Assembly: GCF_023634645.1 (NCBI RefSeq)
Contig: NZ_JAMKMR010000010.1
Span: 113,947-177,946, forward strand
Direction of reading: 5' to 3'
DNA length: 64,000 bases
DNA from: Vibrio sinus
GTDB lineage: Bacteria > Pseudomonadota > Gammaproteobacteria > Enterobacterales > Vibrionaceae
Below are positions 1-8,983 of the stretch, in pieces (positions within the stretch are counted from its first letter, which is position 1; each line of letters starts with the position of its first letter). The notes below the pieces were generated by a model, which worked only from the letters and a program-made list of their open reading frames with translations, was not told where the DNA came from and made no database searches. A program made the position numbers and the translations under genes.

Positions 1-389
1 TTACCTTCGTCTTTCACAAGATAGACGACGCCAATATTTGCGCGGCGACCAATTTTCGCGACGTCTTCTTCAGGCGTCAATTTCATGGATGTTGCAGGGT
101 TTTTCGCCGCTTTTCTTTCATCAAAATCTGCTGCATCACCTTTAACAAACTGACCAGTGTTAAAGTCGATAAGGCGAGGTTCAATGTACTTCGCAAAAAG
201 CTCAGGAACGGTCCCTTTTTGTTTTATACCTGCAACTTCAAGAATTTTAGTTTGTTTATCTAAAGCTGCATTTTCTATCTGTTTGCCTCGCAGCCCCACT
301 GCTGCTACCGATACGATAATTGAGCAGACTAAGCTCAATACGATGACGACAAACAGCGTTTTTTTAATACTGTCGTTATTGCTTGCCAT
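1..389 (-). CDS. nqrC: NqrC, Na+-translocating NADH:quinone reductase subunit C (partial, 3' part outside window)
   Basis: Subunit C of the membrane Na+-pumping NADH:ubiquinone oxidoreductase, which carries a covalently bound FMN on a periplasmic domain. The visible 129 codons start [10 protein letters not shown] and contain one N-terminal hydrophobic segment (about residues 10-32), followed by a soluble region, as expected for NqrC. The FMN-carrying threonine lies in the missing C-terminal part. The ATG at 389 overlaps the last 14 bases of nqrB, which indicates translational coupling in an nqrABC(DEF) operon running off the left edge. The family call is firm from context and sequence; only the N-terminal half can be examined. 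Confidence 0.93.
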   Translation of the reverse strand, partial: MASNNDSIKKTLFVVIVLSLVCSIIVSVAAVGLRGKQIENAALDKQTKILEVAGIKQKGTVPELFAKYIEPRLIDFNTGQFVKGDAADFDERKAAKNPATSMKLTPEEDVAKIGRRANIGVVYLVKDEG

Positions 390-1623
390 AGCGACCAAGT
401 CTCCGCTTGATATTCTTTTCTATCACCACATGATCGAACAGAGGTGCAAATAAATTCGCGAATAGAATCGCCAACATCATCCCTTCTGGATATGCTGGAT
501 TGACTACCCGAATCATGACGCACATCGCTCCAATCAATATGCCGTAGGCCCACTTCCCTTTGTCTGTAAATGACGCTGACACCGGATCGGTCGCCATAAA
601 GAACATACCAAATGCAAAGCCGCCAAGAACCAAATGCCAATACCAAGGCATGCTGAACATTGGGTTGGTGTCCGAGCCGATAACGTTAAACATGGTTGCC
701 GCAGCTATCATGCCGATCATGACACCGAGAATGATTCTCCAAGAGGCGATGCCCAGATAGACGATAAACGCCGCACCAATCGCCAATGCCAAAGTAGACA
801 CTTCACCGATAGAGCCTGGAATATTTCCGATGAAAGCATCCATCCAAGTGATTGAATGACCAGTTACCGAATCAACCAAAGCACCGTGACCACCTTGAGA
901 CCATTGGCTTAGCGCGGTTGCGCCTGAGTATCCATCAGCTGCTGTCCAAACTAAATCGCCAGAGATTTGTGCCGGATAAGCAAAGAACAGAAATGCACGT
1001 CCTGCTAAAGCTGGGTTTAAGAAGTTGCGTCCCGTACCGCCAAAGATTTCTTTCGCGACCACGACACCAAAAGTAATACCCAATGCAGCTTGCCATAGAG
1101 GCAAAGTGGGAGGAACAATCAAGGCGAACAGGATAGAAGTGACAAAGAAGCCTTCGTTGACTTCATGCTTGCGTACCATACAAAACAGCACTTCCCAGAA
1201 GCCACCCACGATGAATACCGTGATATAGATAGGCAAAAAGTAGGTTGCACCCAGCAACATCTTACTGCCCCAGCCCGCATCGGTGGTCATTGTGCCACCT
1301 AGCATTTCGGTGAACCAATAATGCCAATCACCAGCAATAATGTCTGTTAGTTGCTGGCCTGAGTACAGGTGGTTTAGCGCTGCGATGGCTTGGCCACCAA
1401 CGTTATACATTCCCCAAAACATCGCTGGGAACACCGCTAGCCACACCATGATCATGATACGTTTTAGATCAACGCTGTCTCGGACGTGTGAGCTCTTTTT
1501 TGTGATAAGACCTGGTGTATAAAATATGGTTGCGGCTGCCTCATACAAAGCAAACCACTTCTCATGTTTACCACCTGGCTCGAAGTGCGGCTCAATATCT
1601 TCAAGAAATTTTTTAAGGCCCAT
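376..1623 (-). CDS. nqrB: NqrB, Na+-translocating NADH:quinone reductase subunit B
   Basis: Integral membrane subunit of Na+-NQR that carries covalent FMN and riboflavin and contributes to the quinone site. The 415-residue length is the usual one for vibrios. The covalent-FMN motif SGAT is present with its threonine at residue 236, matching the known FMN-binding threonine of Vibrio NqrB. The Gly-Gly pair at 140-141 lies in the region linked to korormicin/HQNO sensitivity. Many membrane segments are visible. The start was set at [12 protein letters not shown] (1623) rather than an in-frame codon 36 bases upstream, because it gives the family N-terminus and leaves 5 bases after the nqrA stop. 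Confidence 0.97.
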   Translation of the reverse strand: MGLKKFLEDIEPHFEPGGKHEKWFALYEAAATIFYTPGLITKKSSHVRDSVDLKRIMIMVWLAVFPAMFWGMYNVGGQAIAALNHLYSGQQLTDIIAGDWHYWFTEMLGGTMTTDAGWGSKMLLGATYFLPIYITVFIVGGFWEVLFCMVRKHEVNEGFFVTSILFALIVPPTLPLWQAALGITFGVVVAKEIFGGTGRNFLNPALAGRAFLFFAYPAQISGDLVWTAADGYSGATALSQWSQGGHGALVDSVTGHSITWMDAFIGNIPGSIGEVSTLALAIGAAFIVYLGIASWRIILGVMIGMIAAATMFNVIGSDTNPMFSMPWYWHLVLGGFAFGMFFMATDPVSASFTDKGKWAYGILIGAMCVMIRVVNPAYPEGMMLAILFANLFAPLFDHVVIEKNIKRRLGRYGKQ

Positions 1624-1628
1624 TACAA

Positions 1629-2969
1629 TTATCCTTCCTTCTCTATTGTATCTAGGCAATCACGAAGCAGAGGACCATATTCGTATTTACCTGGGCACAC
1701 AAAAGTACATAGTGCGAGATCTTCTTCATCCAGCTCTAAAGCCCCTAAGCGCTGAGCGCTATCCGTATCACCCGCGCACAGATCTCGAAGTAACAATGTC
1801 GGCTCCATATCCAATGGCATCACCTTTTCATAGTTGCCAATGGGTACCATGGAACGGTCACTGCCATTAGTTGACGTCGTCATGTTATACAGTTGGCCCT
1901 TGAATAAATGGCCAAGATAAGCTCGAGTCACTGAGAACTTGTTCTTGCCAGGCGTAGCCCAGCCAAGAAACTCTTTGTCTCGGCCTTCACGTAACACTGA
2001 TACCTGCAGATGATAGCGGCCTAAATAAACGTGTGGGCCACAGGCATGAGTTCCTGTCAATACCGAACCAGAAATGAGTCGCACTTCCCCTTGCATCAAT
2101 TCACCGTCAGTGAGTTGCTCAAGGTTTGCCCCAATTTGAGTTCGAATTAAACGAGGGTTATTGACCACTGGTCCAGCCACTGACACCACTCGCTCGGTAT
2201 ACAACTCACCAGTTAAAAACAACTGACCAAACGCAATCACGTCCTGATAGTTGATGCTCCATGCCACATGCTCTGCATTGACCGGATACAAGAAATGCAT
2301 ATGAGTGCCAGCAAGGCCTGCTGGATGAGGGCCACTAAATACATGTTCTTCTACTTTAGGGCTTGAAGAGGTTGGTAGTGTTTTGTCTGATTTGCAAACA
2401 AGCACTTTATCTTCAGTGAGAACAGAAAGAACATCCAAGCCAGCACGAAATGCCTGAGCTTGCTCGTTAATGATCAATTCTGGGTCTGCTGCAAGTGGAT
2501 TGGTATCCATTGCAGTAACAAAAATTGCTTTAGTTGAGGAATCGACTGCTGGTACCTTACTAAATGGACGAGTACGCAATGCAGTCCATAGTCCGGATTC
2601 CACCAGTTGAGAAACAACGCCAGAGCGCTCTAGGTTGACGATTTGATTGTCTTCAAACTTGTCGAAAGTGACTTGCTCCTCACCAGCGATTTCAATCACA
2701 ACGGATTGTAAAACGCGCCTAGCGCCACGATTTATTTCGACAACTTTACCACTTGCTGGAGAGGTAAACTTCACGCCTGGATTCTTCTTATCTTCAAAAA
2801 GAATCTGCGCTTTTTTTACTTCATCTCCAACACGGACATGCATGGTAGGACGCATACCCACATACTCTTCGCCTAGCAAGGCAACCTTATTGATGGATTT
2901 ACCATCATCTATTACCTGAGAAGGAGCTCCTGCTATTGGAAGGTCCAATCCTTTTTTAATTGTAATCAT
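1629..2969 (-). CDS. nqrA: NqrA, Na+-translocating NADH:quinone reductase subunit A
   Basis: Cytoplasmic-side subunit A of the Na+-NQR respiratory sodium pump, which lacks redox cofactors of its own and has been tied to ubiquinone binding. The 446 residues beginning [14 protein letters not shown] match the vibrio length and N-terminus. An upstream in-frame extension to 2981 was rejected because MITIKKG is the family start. It is the first gene of the operon, with nqrB following after 5 bases. The complex oxidises NADH, reduces ubiquinone and exports Na+, supplying the sodium motive force used by marine vibrios. Confidence 0.97.
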   Translation of the reverse strand: MITIKKGLDLPIAGAPSQVIDDGKSINKVALLGEEYVGMRPTMHVRVGDEVKKAQILFEDKKNPGVKFTSPASGKVVEINRGARRVLQSVVIEIAGEEQVTFDKFEDNQIVNLERSGVVSQLVESGLWTALRTRPFSKVPAVDSSTKAIFVTAMDTNPLAADPELIINEQAQAFRAGLDVLSVLTEDKVLVCKSDKTLPTSSSPKVEEHVFSGPHPAGLAGTHMHFLYPVNAEHVAWSINYQDVIAFGQLFLTGELYTERVVSVAGPVVNNPRLIRTQIGANLEQLTDGELMQGEVRLISGSVLTGTHACGPHVYLGRYHLQVSVLREGRDKEFLGWATPGKNKFSVTRAYLGHLFKGQLYNMTTSTNGSDRSMVPIGNYEKVMPLDMEPTLLLRDLCAGDTDSAQRLGALELDEEDLALCTFVCPGKYEYGPLLRDCLDTIEKEG

Positions 2970-3170
2970 ACGCACTTGCACTAGTGTATAGAAAAATTTT
3001 TATAATTGCGTAATGTTAGACACGACATCAGTGTCCGGTTTCGACTTGGAGAAAGCCAAAATCGCAACATCCCATTTAAACTCCTGTCACAGACCCCATC
3101 TAGGTCTGCTAGGGGCGCTAGTCTAGCATTTTTTACAAATGGGATGCCATGACATCAAATAGAATGATTG
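2970..3170 (-). promoter_or_regulatory. nqr operon leader with candidate promoter and small leader ORFs
   Basis: The 417 bases between bolA and nqrA hold no large gene. On the minus strand a TTGATG / TAAAAA pair spaced by 17 bases (near 3128-3157) could be a weak promoter, with an alternative extended -10, TGCTAGACT, just downstream. A 6-bp hairpin lies at 3090-3108. An AGGAG at 5 bases precedes a 15-codon ORF (3075-3028, MGCCDFGFLQVETGH). A 29-codon ORF (3070-2981) overlaps it in another frame and ends 12 bases before nqrA. All of this is suggestive only. I see nothing interpretable in 3171-3386. Confidence 0.3.
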
Positions 3171-3386
3171 TTCAATTTGGTGGGAATTGAGAAATAAAAT
3201 ACGAAGAAAGATCATAACTTTGAGCTATCGCACATAGAAAACGCGTTTACAATTTGTAATGATTTACATCGTTCGGTAAAACAGGATGGCGAATTTATAA
3301 ACAAGCTGGCCATTTTTAGAGAAAACATTATTTTAACTTAATGCTAAAAAATGCTTATAAAATCACCAGCTTGGTATGGCATATTG

Positions 3387-3698
3387 TTACTTTTTGCCCC
3401 CCCCCATACAAGCAGGACTATCTGGAATTAATTCGCCACTTTCTTGCCACTCGGTCGGAGTATAAGCTTTGATAGACAGCGCATGTATAGCGTTGGCCAA
3501 CTCATCAGACAATATTTGATTCACAGCTCGATGTCTGGCAATCAAACGCTGATTCTCAAACTGCTCACTGACAACTACCACCTTAAAATGACTTTCAGAC
3601 CCTTCAGGCACATTGTGCATATAGCTCTCGTTTATCACATGCAGAACTTGGGGGGAAAAGCTTGCGGTCAACTTGCTTTCAATGACTTCTTTGATCAT
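3387..3698 (-). CDS. bolA: BolA family transcriptional/iron-sulfur regulator
   Basis: BolA proteins act as DNA-binding regulators of morphology and stress responses and as partners of monothiol glutaredoxins through a conserved histidine. The product is 103 residues with the BolA core ([26 protein letters not shown] in the reading, including the conserved RHR). The start is [10 protein letters not shown] at 3698, because AAGGA sits 6 bases upstream; an in-frame ATG 21 bases earlier has no such site. The last codons run through a tract of nine G (C on the plus strand, 3397-3405) encoding a short Gly stretch before the stop. The gene is divergent from rlmG and points toward nqrA. Confidence 0.95.
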   Translation of the reverse strand: MIKEVIESKLTASFSPQVLHVINESYMHNVPEGSESHFKVVVVSEQFENQRLIARHRAVNQILSDELANAIHALSIKAYTPTEWQESGELIPDSPACMGGGKK

Positions 3699-3841
3699 AC
3701 GTGTTCCTTGCCTCGTCATGGACGAGATTGAGTATCAATTGATGCGACTATCATACCCCTATCGCTATCGGTGAGAAAGGTTTCGCTATATACGCCCTCT
3801 TTTGAGAGAATATGCATTAAGTAAACAATCAGCTAAATCTT

Positions 3842-4972
3842 ATGAATACTGAGCTACAACTCTTCGAGCGCAAACTCAGCCTCTATCGCTTTCCAAAACA
3901 GGCACAAGAAACATTGCAAGCATGGGATGCGGGAGATGAGTATTTAATTAACCACGTGGAAAAGATGGCTTTGCCTACCGAAAGCCGCATTCTTATCCTA
4001 AACGATAATTTTGGCGCCCTTTCCTGCTGGTTTTCTGAAAATCATCAAGTCACCATGATGAGTGACTCATACCTATCTCACAAAGGGACGCTAAAAAACT
4101 TACAGCGCAATCAATGTAGTAAAATTGAGTTTTTACAAGCGACTGACTCCGTTCCTCAAGATACAGATATCGTGTTGTTTAAGTTACCGAAAAACAACCG
4201 AATGCTCTCTTGGCAATTGTTCCAACTCAGAACTCAACTCCGCAGTGATATACCTATCATCGCGGTCAATAAAGCCAAAGAGATTCATACCTCGACATTA
4301 ACACTGTTTGAAAAATATTTGGGTGAGACTACCACCTCCCTTTCGTGGAAAAAACACCGTCTTGTTTTTGCCAAAGCGGACTCCAGTCTTACCAGCTCAG
4401 TTGATCCTATCCATCAATGGAATGTAGATGGTGAAGCGATTCAATTGAAAAATTTACCAAACGTTTACTCTGGGGACTCGTTAGATCTTGGCGCTCGCTT
4501 TATGCTAGAACACATCCCGCAAGATCCGGAACTTCGGCATATTATCGATTTGGGCTGTGGCAATGGCGTGCTATCAATAAAGGCGGGCCAATTGAATCCA
4601 CAAGCGAGAATCACAAGCGTAGATGAGAGCTTTATGGCTGTGGAATCTGCCAAACAAAACTTAGCCGATAACCTAGGTGAAGATAGACAGGTGCAATGCA
4701 TTGCAAACAATTGTTTGGATGGATTTAAAGAAAACAGCACCTACCTGGTGCTATGCAACCCTCCGTTTCACCAAGGGCTAGCCATCACTGACCACATAGC
4801 GTGGCAGATGTTCTGTGATGCAAAGCGGGTTCTTAATACTGGAGGACAATTAATTGTTATCGGCAATCGTCACCTCAGTTACGATGTTAAGTTAGCTAGA
4901 CTATTTGGCAAAAACAATGTGAAGGTATTAGCAACAAATAAGAAATTTGTGATTTTACAAGCAACTAAATAG
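3842..4972 (+). CDS. rlmG: RlmG, 23S rRNA (guanine-N2) methyltransferase
   Basis: S-adenosylmethionine-dependent enzyme that makes m2G1835 in 23S rRNA. The 376-residue length and the N-terminal pattern LQAWDAGDEYLI ... LILNDNFGALSC match RlmG (YgjO) better than the related RsmC. The SAM-binding motif DLGCGNG is at residues 236-242 and the N2-guanine methyltransferase motif NPPFHQG at 306-312. The N-terminal half is a degenerate duplicated methyltransferase domain, as in the family. It is divergent from bolA, and the 143-base gap probably holds both promoters. No strong ribosome binding site precedes the ATG. Confidence 0.92.
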   Translation: MNTELQLFERKLSLYRFPKQAQETLQAWDAGDEYLINHVEKMALPTESRILILNDNFGALSCWFSENHQVTMMSDSYLSHKGTLKNLQRNQCSKIEFLQATDSVPQDTDIVLFKLPKNNRMLSWQLFQLRTQLRSDIPIIAVNKAKEIHTSTLTLFEKYLGETTTSLSWKKHRLVFAKADSSLTSSVDPIHQWNVDGEAIQLKNLPNVYSGDSLDLGARFMLEHIPQDPELRHIIDLGCGNGVLSIKAGQLNPQARITSVDESFMAVESAKQNLADNLGEDRQVQCIANNCLDGFKENSTYLVLCNPPFHQGLAITDHIAWQMFCDAKRVLNTGGQLIVIGNRHLSYDVKLARLFGKNNVKVLATNKKFVILQATK

Positions 4973-5065
4973 TTCATTATTATCTACAGCTAAGTGACCA
5001 AGGATTTGGGATTCTGGTCACTGTATGGCGAACACTTCAAAATGGGATTAAGGAAGGAAATTACC

Positions 5066-5638
5066 ATGAGAAAACTGGCCCTCGTAGCTTCAATGGCTCT
5101 ACTCAGCGCCTGTTCCGCTCCTCAACAAGAACAAATCAACTTTACACCTGAAGCCGTACACAGCAAAAATGCATTGGTTCACGGCAAAACATACAGCTTA
5201 TCCAGTAAAGATATCCGATCTGCACAATATGTTGCTTTGGTTGATAGTGGCCGTTCAAGTATTGAACCCATTCATTCAAGACAAAATGTACGCATCGCGC
5301 TAGAAAACGCGCTTGCCGAACAATTCAAATCTCAAGGCTTCAACCTTTCCGTCAATAGTCCAGACTCTGTTGAGCTCGATATTCAAGAACTGTTGGTCAA
5401 TGTTAAGCACTCCGTCATGAAAAATGAAATGGAAGGCAAAGTGACCTTGGTCCTTACCGTAGAGACACCAAAAGGAAAGTTGGTGAAAACTTATAATGGA
5501 ACATCGAAGAAAACAGGCTTACTCAGTGCATCAAATAGCAATATCCAAGAAGTACTCAACGACTTAGTTGATCATGTACTCAAAGAAATTGCCAATGACA
5601 AAGAGCTACAAACTTACATGCAGGAAAACTTTCAATGA
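5066..5638 (+). CDS. yajG: YajG family outer-membrane lipoprotein
   Basis: Predicted lipoprotein of the YajG family, which has no firmly assigned biochemical role. The 190-residue product begins MRKLALVASMALLSAC with a lipobox ending at Cys16, so it should be lipidated and anchored in the outer membrane, facing the periplasm. The start at 5066 has AAGGAAGG just upstream; a longer frame from 4994 would bury the signal peptide. The stop overlaps the ppiA start in ATGA, implying coupled translation. The bolA / yajG / ampG neighbourhood is the same as in enterobacteria, supporting the assignment. Confidence 0.9.
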   Translation: MRKLALVASMALLSACSAPQQEQINFTPEAVHSKNALVHGKTYSLSSKDIRSAQYVALVDSGRSSIEPIHSRQNVRIALENALAEQFKSQGFNLSVNSPDSVELDIQELLVNVKHSVMKNEMEGKVTLVLTVETPKGKLVKTYNGTSKKTGLLSASNSNIQEVLNDLVDHVLKEIANDKELQTYMQENFQ

Positions 5639-6183
5639 TTAGAGCTTTTATCGCTTCACTAGCATTATTTAGCTGCTTAGCGTTTGCAGGACCCGAAGTG
5701 AAATTCGAAACCAACGTAGGCAACTTCACTGTGGAGCTAAACACAGAAAAAGCCCCGATTACGACGAAAAACTTTTTGCGTTACGTCAATGATGGAAGCT
5801 ATGTCGGCAGCATTTTTCATCGTGTCATTCCTGGCTTCATGGTTCAAGGTGGTGGGTTCGATAAAGAAATGAACCGCTTAAACTCTTACCCTCCCATCAA
5901 AAACGAAGCCTCTAATGGCTTAAAGAACCTTAAAGCGACCATCGCCATGGCTCGGACGAGTGATCCTAACTCAGCAACGAGACAATTTTTTATCAATTTG
6001 GTTAACAATGATTTCTTAGATCATAGTGCGACTCAGGATGGATATGCTGTCTTTGGTAAAGTGGTGAAAGGGTTTAATGTCATTGAAGACATTGCCAAAA
6101 AACCAACCCACTCACTAGGACAGATGAGGAATGTTCCTATTCAGCCGATTGTCATCACCAATGTCACACTGTTGAAACCTTAA
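5635..6183 (+). CDS. ppiA: Periplasmic cyclophilin-type peptidyl-prolyl cis-trans isomerase
   Basis: Catalyses cis-trans isomerisation of proline peptide bonds. An N-terminal signal peptide with a likely cut after Ala18 (LAFA/GP) indicates a periplasmic PpiA-type enzyme. The cyclophilin core has FHRVIPGFMVQGG with the catalytic Arg at residue 63 and a QFFINL segment lining the active site. The total length of 182 residues is normal for bacterial cyclophilins. It overlaps yajG by four bases and precedes ampG, so it probably belongs to a cell-envelope transcription unit that ends at the hairpin at 6253-6284. Confidence 0.93.
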   Translation: MIRAFIASLALFSCLAFAGPEVKFETNVGNFTVELNTEKAPITTKNFLRYVNDGSYVGSIFHRVIPGFMVQGGGFDKEMNRLNSYPPIKNEASNGLKNLKATIAMARTSDPNSATRQFFINLVNNDFLDHSATQDGYAVFGKVVKGFNVIEDIAKKPTHSLGQMRNVPIQPIVITNVTLLKP

Positions 6184-6252
6184 CGTTCACGACTAAATGG
6201 CTCCAAGCGAACAAAGTGCATCTAGCGCAGCGGGAACTCGGAGCCTTTATAG

Positions 6253-6284
6253 AATAAACCGCACTTTGACACGGTTTATTTTGA
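6253..6284 (+). terminator. Hairpin after ppiA
   Basis: The arms AATAAACCG (6253-6261) and CGGTTTATT (6272-6280) form a perfect 9-bp stem with a 10-base loop, followed by TT. It could end the yajG-ppiA transcript or give partial termination before ampG. Confidence 0.55.
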
Positions 6285-6364
6285 ACCAAAAGCCTTGTAA
6301 GCCTGCGCAGGTAAATTCCCACTATGCCTGTTATTAAGGATAAACGCCTTCAAAGGATCTACTC

Positions 6365-7759
6365 ATGTCTTTACACTCTCGCTCTTCTTCGTGGGCTGAA
6401 ACTCTCCGCTCCTACTGGGATAAGCGCTTACTTTGGGTCTTCATGCTTGGCTGCTCTAGTGGCTTCCCATGGGTGCTGATTGGCTCCAACATGTCTGGCT
6501 GGTTAAAAGACTCTGGTTTAACCCGCACTGCTATCGGTTATTTTGGCAGTGTCTTTGTCGTCTATGCCATCAACTTTCTCTGGGCACCTCTGGTTGATAG
6601 GGTAAAAATCCCTTTGCTTTATCGCCTGTTAGGACAACGAAGAAGCTGGATATTGTTGTGTCAGTTTATCGTACTCATATTGACGCTATACATTGCTGGC
6701 GTGGATCCTGCCAAAAGCCTAATGCTGACTTCCATGCTCGCACTAGGTATTGCGACCGCCTCAGCCACGCAAGATATAGCTGTCGATGCGTTTAGGATAG
6801 ATACCTTCCCAAAATCGGATTCTGAAAAGCTTCCCCAGGCTTCCGCAATGGCCGTGATCGGTTGGTGGACAGGTTACTCACTGCCTGGCTATCTTGCGTT
6901 TATCAACGCCGATTCCATAGGCTGGAATGGGGTATATTACGGGATGGCAGGCATCGTAGTCATACTCATGATATTTACCTTACTCACACGAGAGCCAAAA
7001 ACCCACCGTGATGCCCTTCAGCACAAGGCTGAGCTCGAACACATTGAAGTGGTCGGCTCTCCAATGGCTGCATGGATTACCGTGACCGTCGTTGAACCGT
7101 TCCTCGATTTCTTCCGACGCAACGGTGTTCGGGTAGCCATCACGTTATTGCTATTCGTATTTCTATTCAAAATTGGCGAAGCCTTCTTGGGTAGAATGTC
7201 CATTCCATTTTATAAAGACGTAGGCTTTACCAACGAACAAATTGGTGAGTACTCTAAGTTAATTGGTTGGGGTGCGACGGTTCTCTTTACCATTATTGGC
7301 AGTATGATCAATGTCAGGTTTGGTATCATTCGTGGGCTCATGATTGGTGGTATCGCCATGTCAGCAAGCAACCTGATGTTTTCCTGGATTGCGCACGTCG
7401 GCCCAAATGTGCATGTATTTCTTGCCACCATTATTGTTGACAACTTTACCAGTGCCTTTGCAACCATTGCATTTGTTTCCTTCTTAACCGTGCTAACTGG
7501 TCAGGCGTTTTCAGCCACTCAGTACGCTCTATTGGCGTCACTTGGAAACTTAGGACGAACGACATTATCGTCATTTAGTGGCGCTCTTGCAGACTACCTA
7601 AACAACTGGTCAATGTTCTTCATCCTAACCGCAGTCATGGTCATCCCAAGTCTCATTATGCTGTACTCTCTCAGACATTATTTCGATGACATTCTTAATA
7701 AGTCGAAAGAAAAAGAAACACAAGAAAATGAGCTGGAAGCAAAAAACTCTGAAAGCTAA
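6365..7759 (+). CDS. ampG: AmpG, muropeptide (anhydro-muropeptide) permease
   Basis: Inner-membrane MFS permease that imports GlcNAc-1,6-anhydroMurNAc peptides released by lytic transglycosylases, feeding peptidoglycan recycling and AmpC induction. The 464 residues contain many membrane segments and AmpG-like features: SGFPWVLIGSNMSGWLKDSGL near residues 31-51 and the ATQDIAVDAFRID region after helix 4. AAGGA lies 7 bases before the ATG. The C-terminus is a charged cytoplasmic tail. Neighbours yajG and ppiA fit the conserved envelope cluster. The lytic transglycosylase MltA, encoded at 21.5 kb, makes the substrates. Confidence 0.95.
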   Translation: MSLHSRSSSWAETLRSYWDKRLLWVFMLGCSSGFPWVLIGSNMSGWLKDSGLTRTAIGYFGSVFVVYAINFLWAPLVDRVKIPLLYRLLGQRRSWILLCQFIVLILTLYIAGVDPAKSLMLTSMLALGIATASATQDIAVDAFRIDTFPKSDSEKLPQASAMAVIGWWTGYSLPGYLAFINADSIGWNGVYYGMAGIVVILMIFTLLTREPKTHRDALQHKAELEHIEVVGSPMAAWITVTVVEPFLDFFRRNGVRVAITLLLFVFLFKIGEAFLGRMSIPFYKDVGFTNEQIGEYSKLIGWGATVLFTIIGSMINVRFGIIRGLMIGGIAMSASNLMFSWIAHVGPNVHVFLATIIVDNFTSAFATIAFVSFLTVLTGQAFSATQYALLASLGNLGRTTLSSFSGALADYLNNWSMFFILTAVMVIPSLIMLYSLRHYFDDILNKSKEKETQENELEAKNSES

Positions 7760-7780
7760 CACAGTATGCTAACCCGCCTT

Positions 7781-7821
7781 CCCAAGCACTGTCCCACCAA
7801 TTGATGATAAAAGTGCTTGGG
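7781..7821 (+). terminator. Inverted repeat after ampG
   Basis: CCCAAGCACT (7781-7790) and AGTGCTTGGG (7812-7821) are a perfect 10-bp inverted repeat around a 21-base loop. The following CCTCTCTC is not a clean T-tract, so this may be a weak terminator or an mRNA-stabilising hairpin. The gap 7760-8065 otherwise holds only the ompK promoter region. Confidence 0.5.
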
Positions 7822-7917
7822 CCTCTCTCGCCCCAAAAATTGCGCATTTAGACACTATAAAACCAAGCTCACTTCATTTTTCAATTTCAATAAAAGTTCC
7901 ACTCAAAAGAATAAAAA

Positions 7918-7933
7918 TGTGACATAAATCACG
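7918..7933 (+). promoter_or_regulatory. Putative cAMP-CRP binding site upstream of ompK
   Basis: TGTGACATAAATCACG has the TGTGA-N6-TCAC(A) architecture of CRP sites, with an A-rich left flank, 133 bases before the ompK start. Related nucleoside channel genes (tsx) in enterobacteria are under CRP control, so catabolite regulation of ompK is a reasonable inference. Confidence 0.6.
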
Positions 7934-8065
7934 CACCAAGTTCAAATAATCACATCTTGTTACTTTTAATTGAGAGCTTCGCCGCTATCATTCATCGCTC
8001 ACAAATTAACTAAGGCGCAACCATAAGCGTCATTTATAGACAAACATATAGAGAGTTTCCCCTTT

Positions 8066-8866
8066 ATGCGTAAGATACTTTTAGCTCTTAGCCTATTTGC
8101 AGTGGTTTCGGCACCCACCTTCGCCGCAGACTATTCAGACGGTAATATCCACAAAAACGACTACAAATGGATGCAATTCAACTTAATGGGTGCATTCAAT
8201 GAAAAACCAGGCAACAACAGCCACGACTATGGCGAAATGGAATTTGGCGGTCGCTCCGGTCTATTTGACTTGTATGGCTATGTCGACGTTTTCAACCTTC
8301 TAAGCAACCCAAGCAGTGACAAAGAAGATCAGGACAAAATCTTTATGAAATTTGCTCCTCGTCTATCTTTAGATGCGCTAACGGGTAAAGATCTGTCTTT
8401 TGGTCCAGTGAAAGAATTGTACATTGCGTCTTTGATGGAATGGGACGGTGGTAACGTAACCACTAATCCAAATGAAACCAACAGCCAAAAAATTGGTTTA
8501 GGTTCAGATGTGATGGTTCCTTGGTTAGGTAAAATTGGCTTGAACTTCTATAAGACCTACGATGCGACGAAGAAAGCATGGAACGGCTATCAGATTTCAA
8601 CGAACTGGTTTAAACCTTTCTATACCTTTGCTAATGGCACATTCCTAGCGTACCAAGGCTACATAGATTACCAAGTAGGTATGAAAAGTCAGTACTCTAC
8701 CTCTAGCAACGGCGGTGCTATGTTCAATGGCTTCTACTGGCATTCACAACGCTATGCCGTTGGTTATGGTCTAAAACTGTATAAAGATGTATATGGTATT
8801 AAAGATACCCCTGGGTTCCGCTCTTCAGGTGTTGCAAACTACATTTCTCTATCTTATAAGTTCTAA
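8066..8866 (+). CDS. ompK: OmpK, Tsx-like outer-membrane channel protein
   Basis: Outer-membrane beta-barrel of the nucleoside-specific channel (Tsx) family. OmpK is the vibrio member known as receptor for broad-host-range vibriophage KVP40 and is a major surface antigen. A signal peptide ends after Ala20 (TFA/ADYS). The mature protein starts ADYSDGNIHKNDYKWMQFN and contains alternating aromatic/polar strands such as FGGRSGLFDLYGYVDVFN, ending in the YKF outer-membrane C-terminal signature recognised by BamA. The 266-residue length is normal. The gene is monocistronic, flanked by a likely CRP site and a strong terminator. Confidence 0.94.
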   Translation: MRKILLALSLFAVVSAPTFAADYSDGNIHKNDYKWMQFNLMGAFNEKPGNNSHDYGEMEFGGRSGLFDLYGYVDVFNLLSNPSSDKEDQDKIFMKFAPRLSLDALTGKDLSFGPVKELYIASLMEWDGGNVTTNPNETNSQKIGLGSDVMVPWLGKIGLNFYKTYDATKKAWNGYQISTNWFKPFYTFANGTFLAYQGYIDYQVGMKSQYSTSSNGGAMFNGFYWHSQRYAVGYGLKLYKDVYGIKDTPGFRSSGVANYISLSYKF

Positions 8867-8893
8867 CTTTTAGACCAAGAGCTTACAACAGTG

Positions 8894-8921
8894 AAAATGG
8901 TGCCAAATGGCACCATTTTTT
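8894..8921 (+). terminator. Rho-independent terminator of ompK
   Basis: AAAATGGTGCC (8894-8904) pairs perfectly with GGCACCATTTT (8909-8919) around an AAAT loop and runs into T residues, giving a canonical terminator 28 bases after the ompK stop. Confidence 0.92.
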
Positions 8922-8983
8922 GGTTTGATTTCCCTTCAATAGTGATTAATCTTGGCTCAACGATCAGCAAAAGGCTTTAAACA

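Noticed and set aside
335..855. Several overlapping frames over nqrB on both strands
   Set aside because: They are shadows of the strongly supported nqrB coding sequence.
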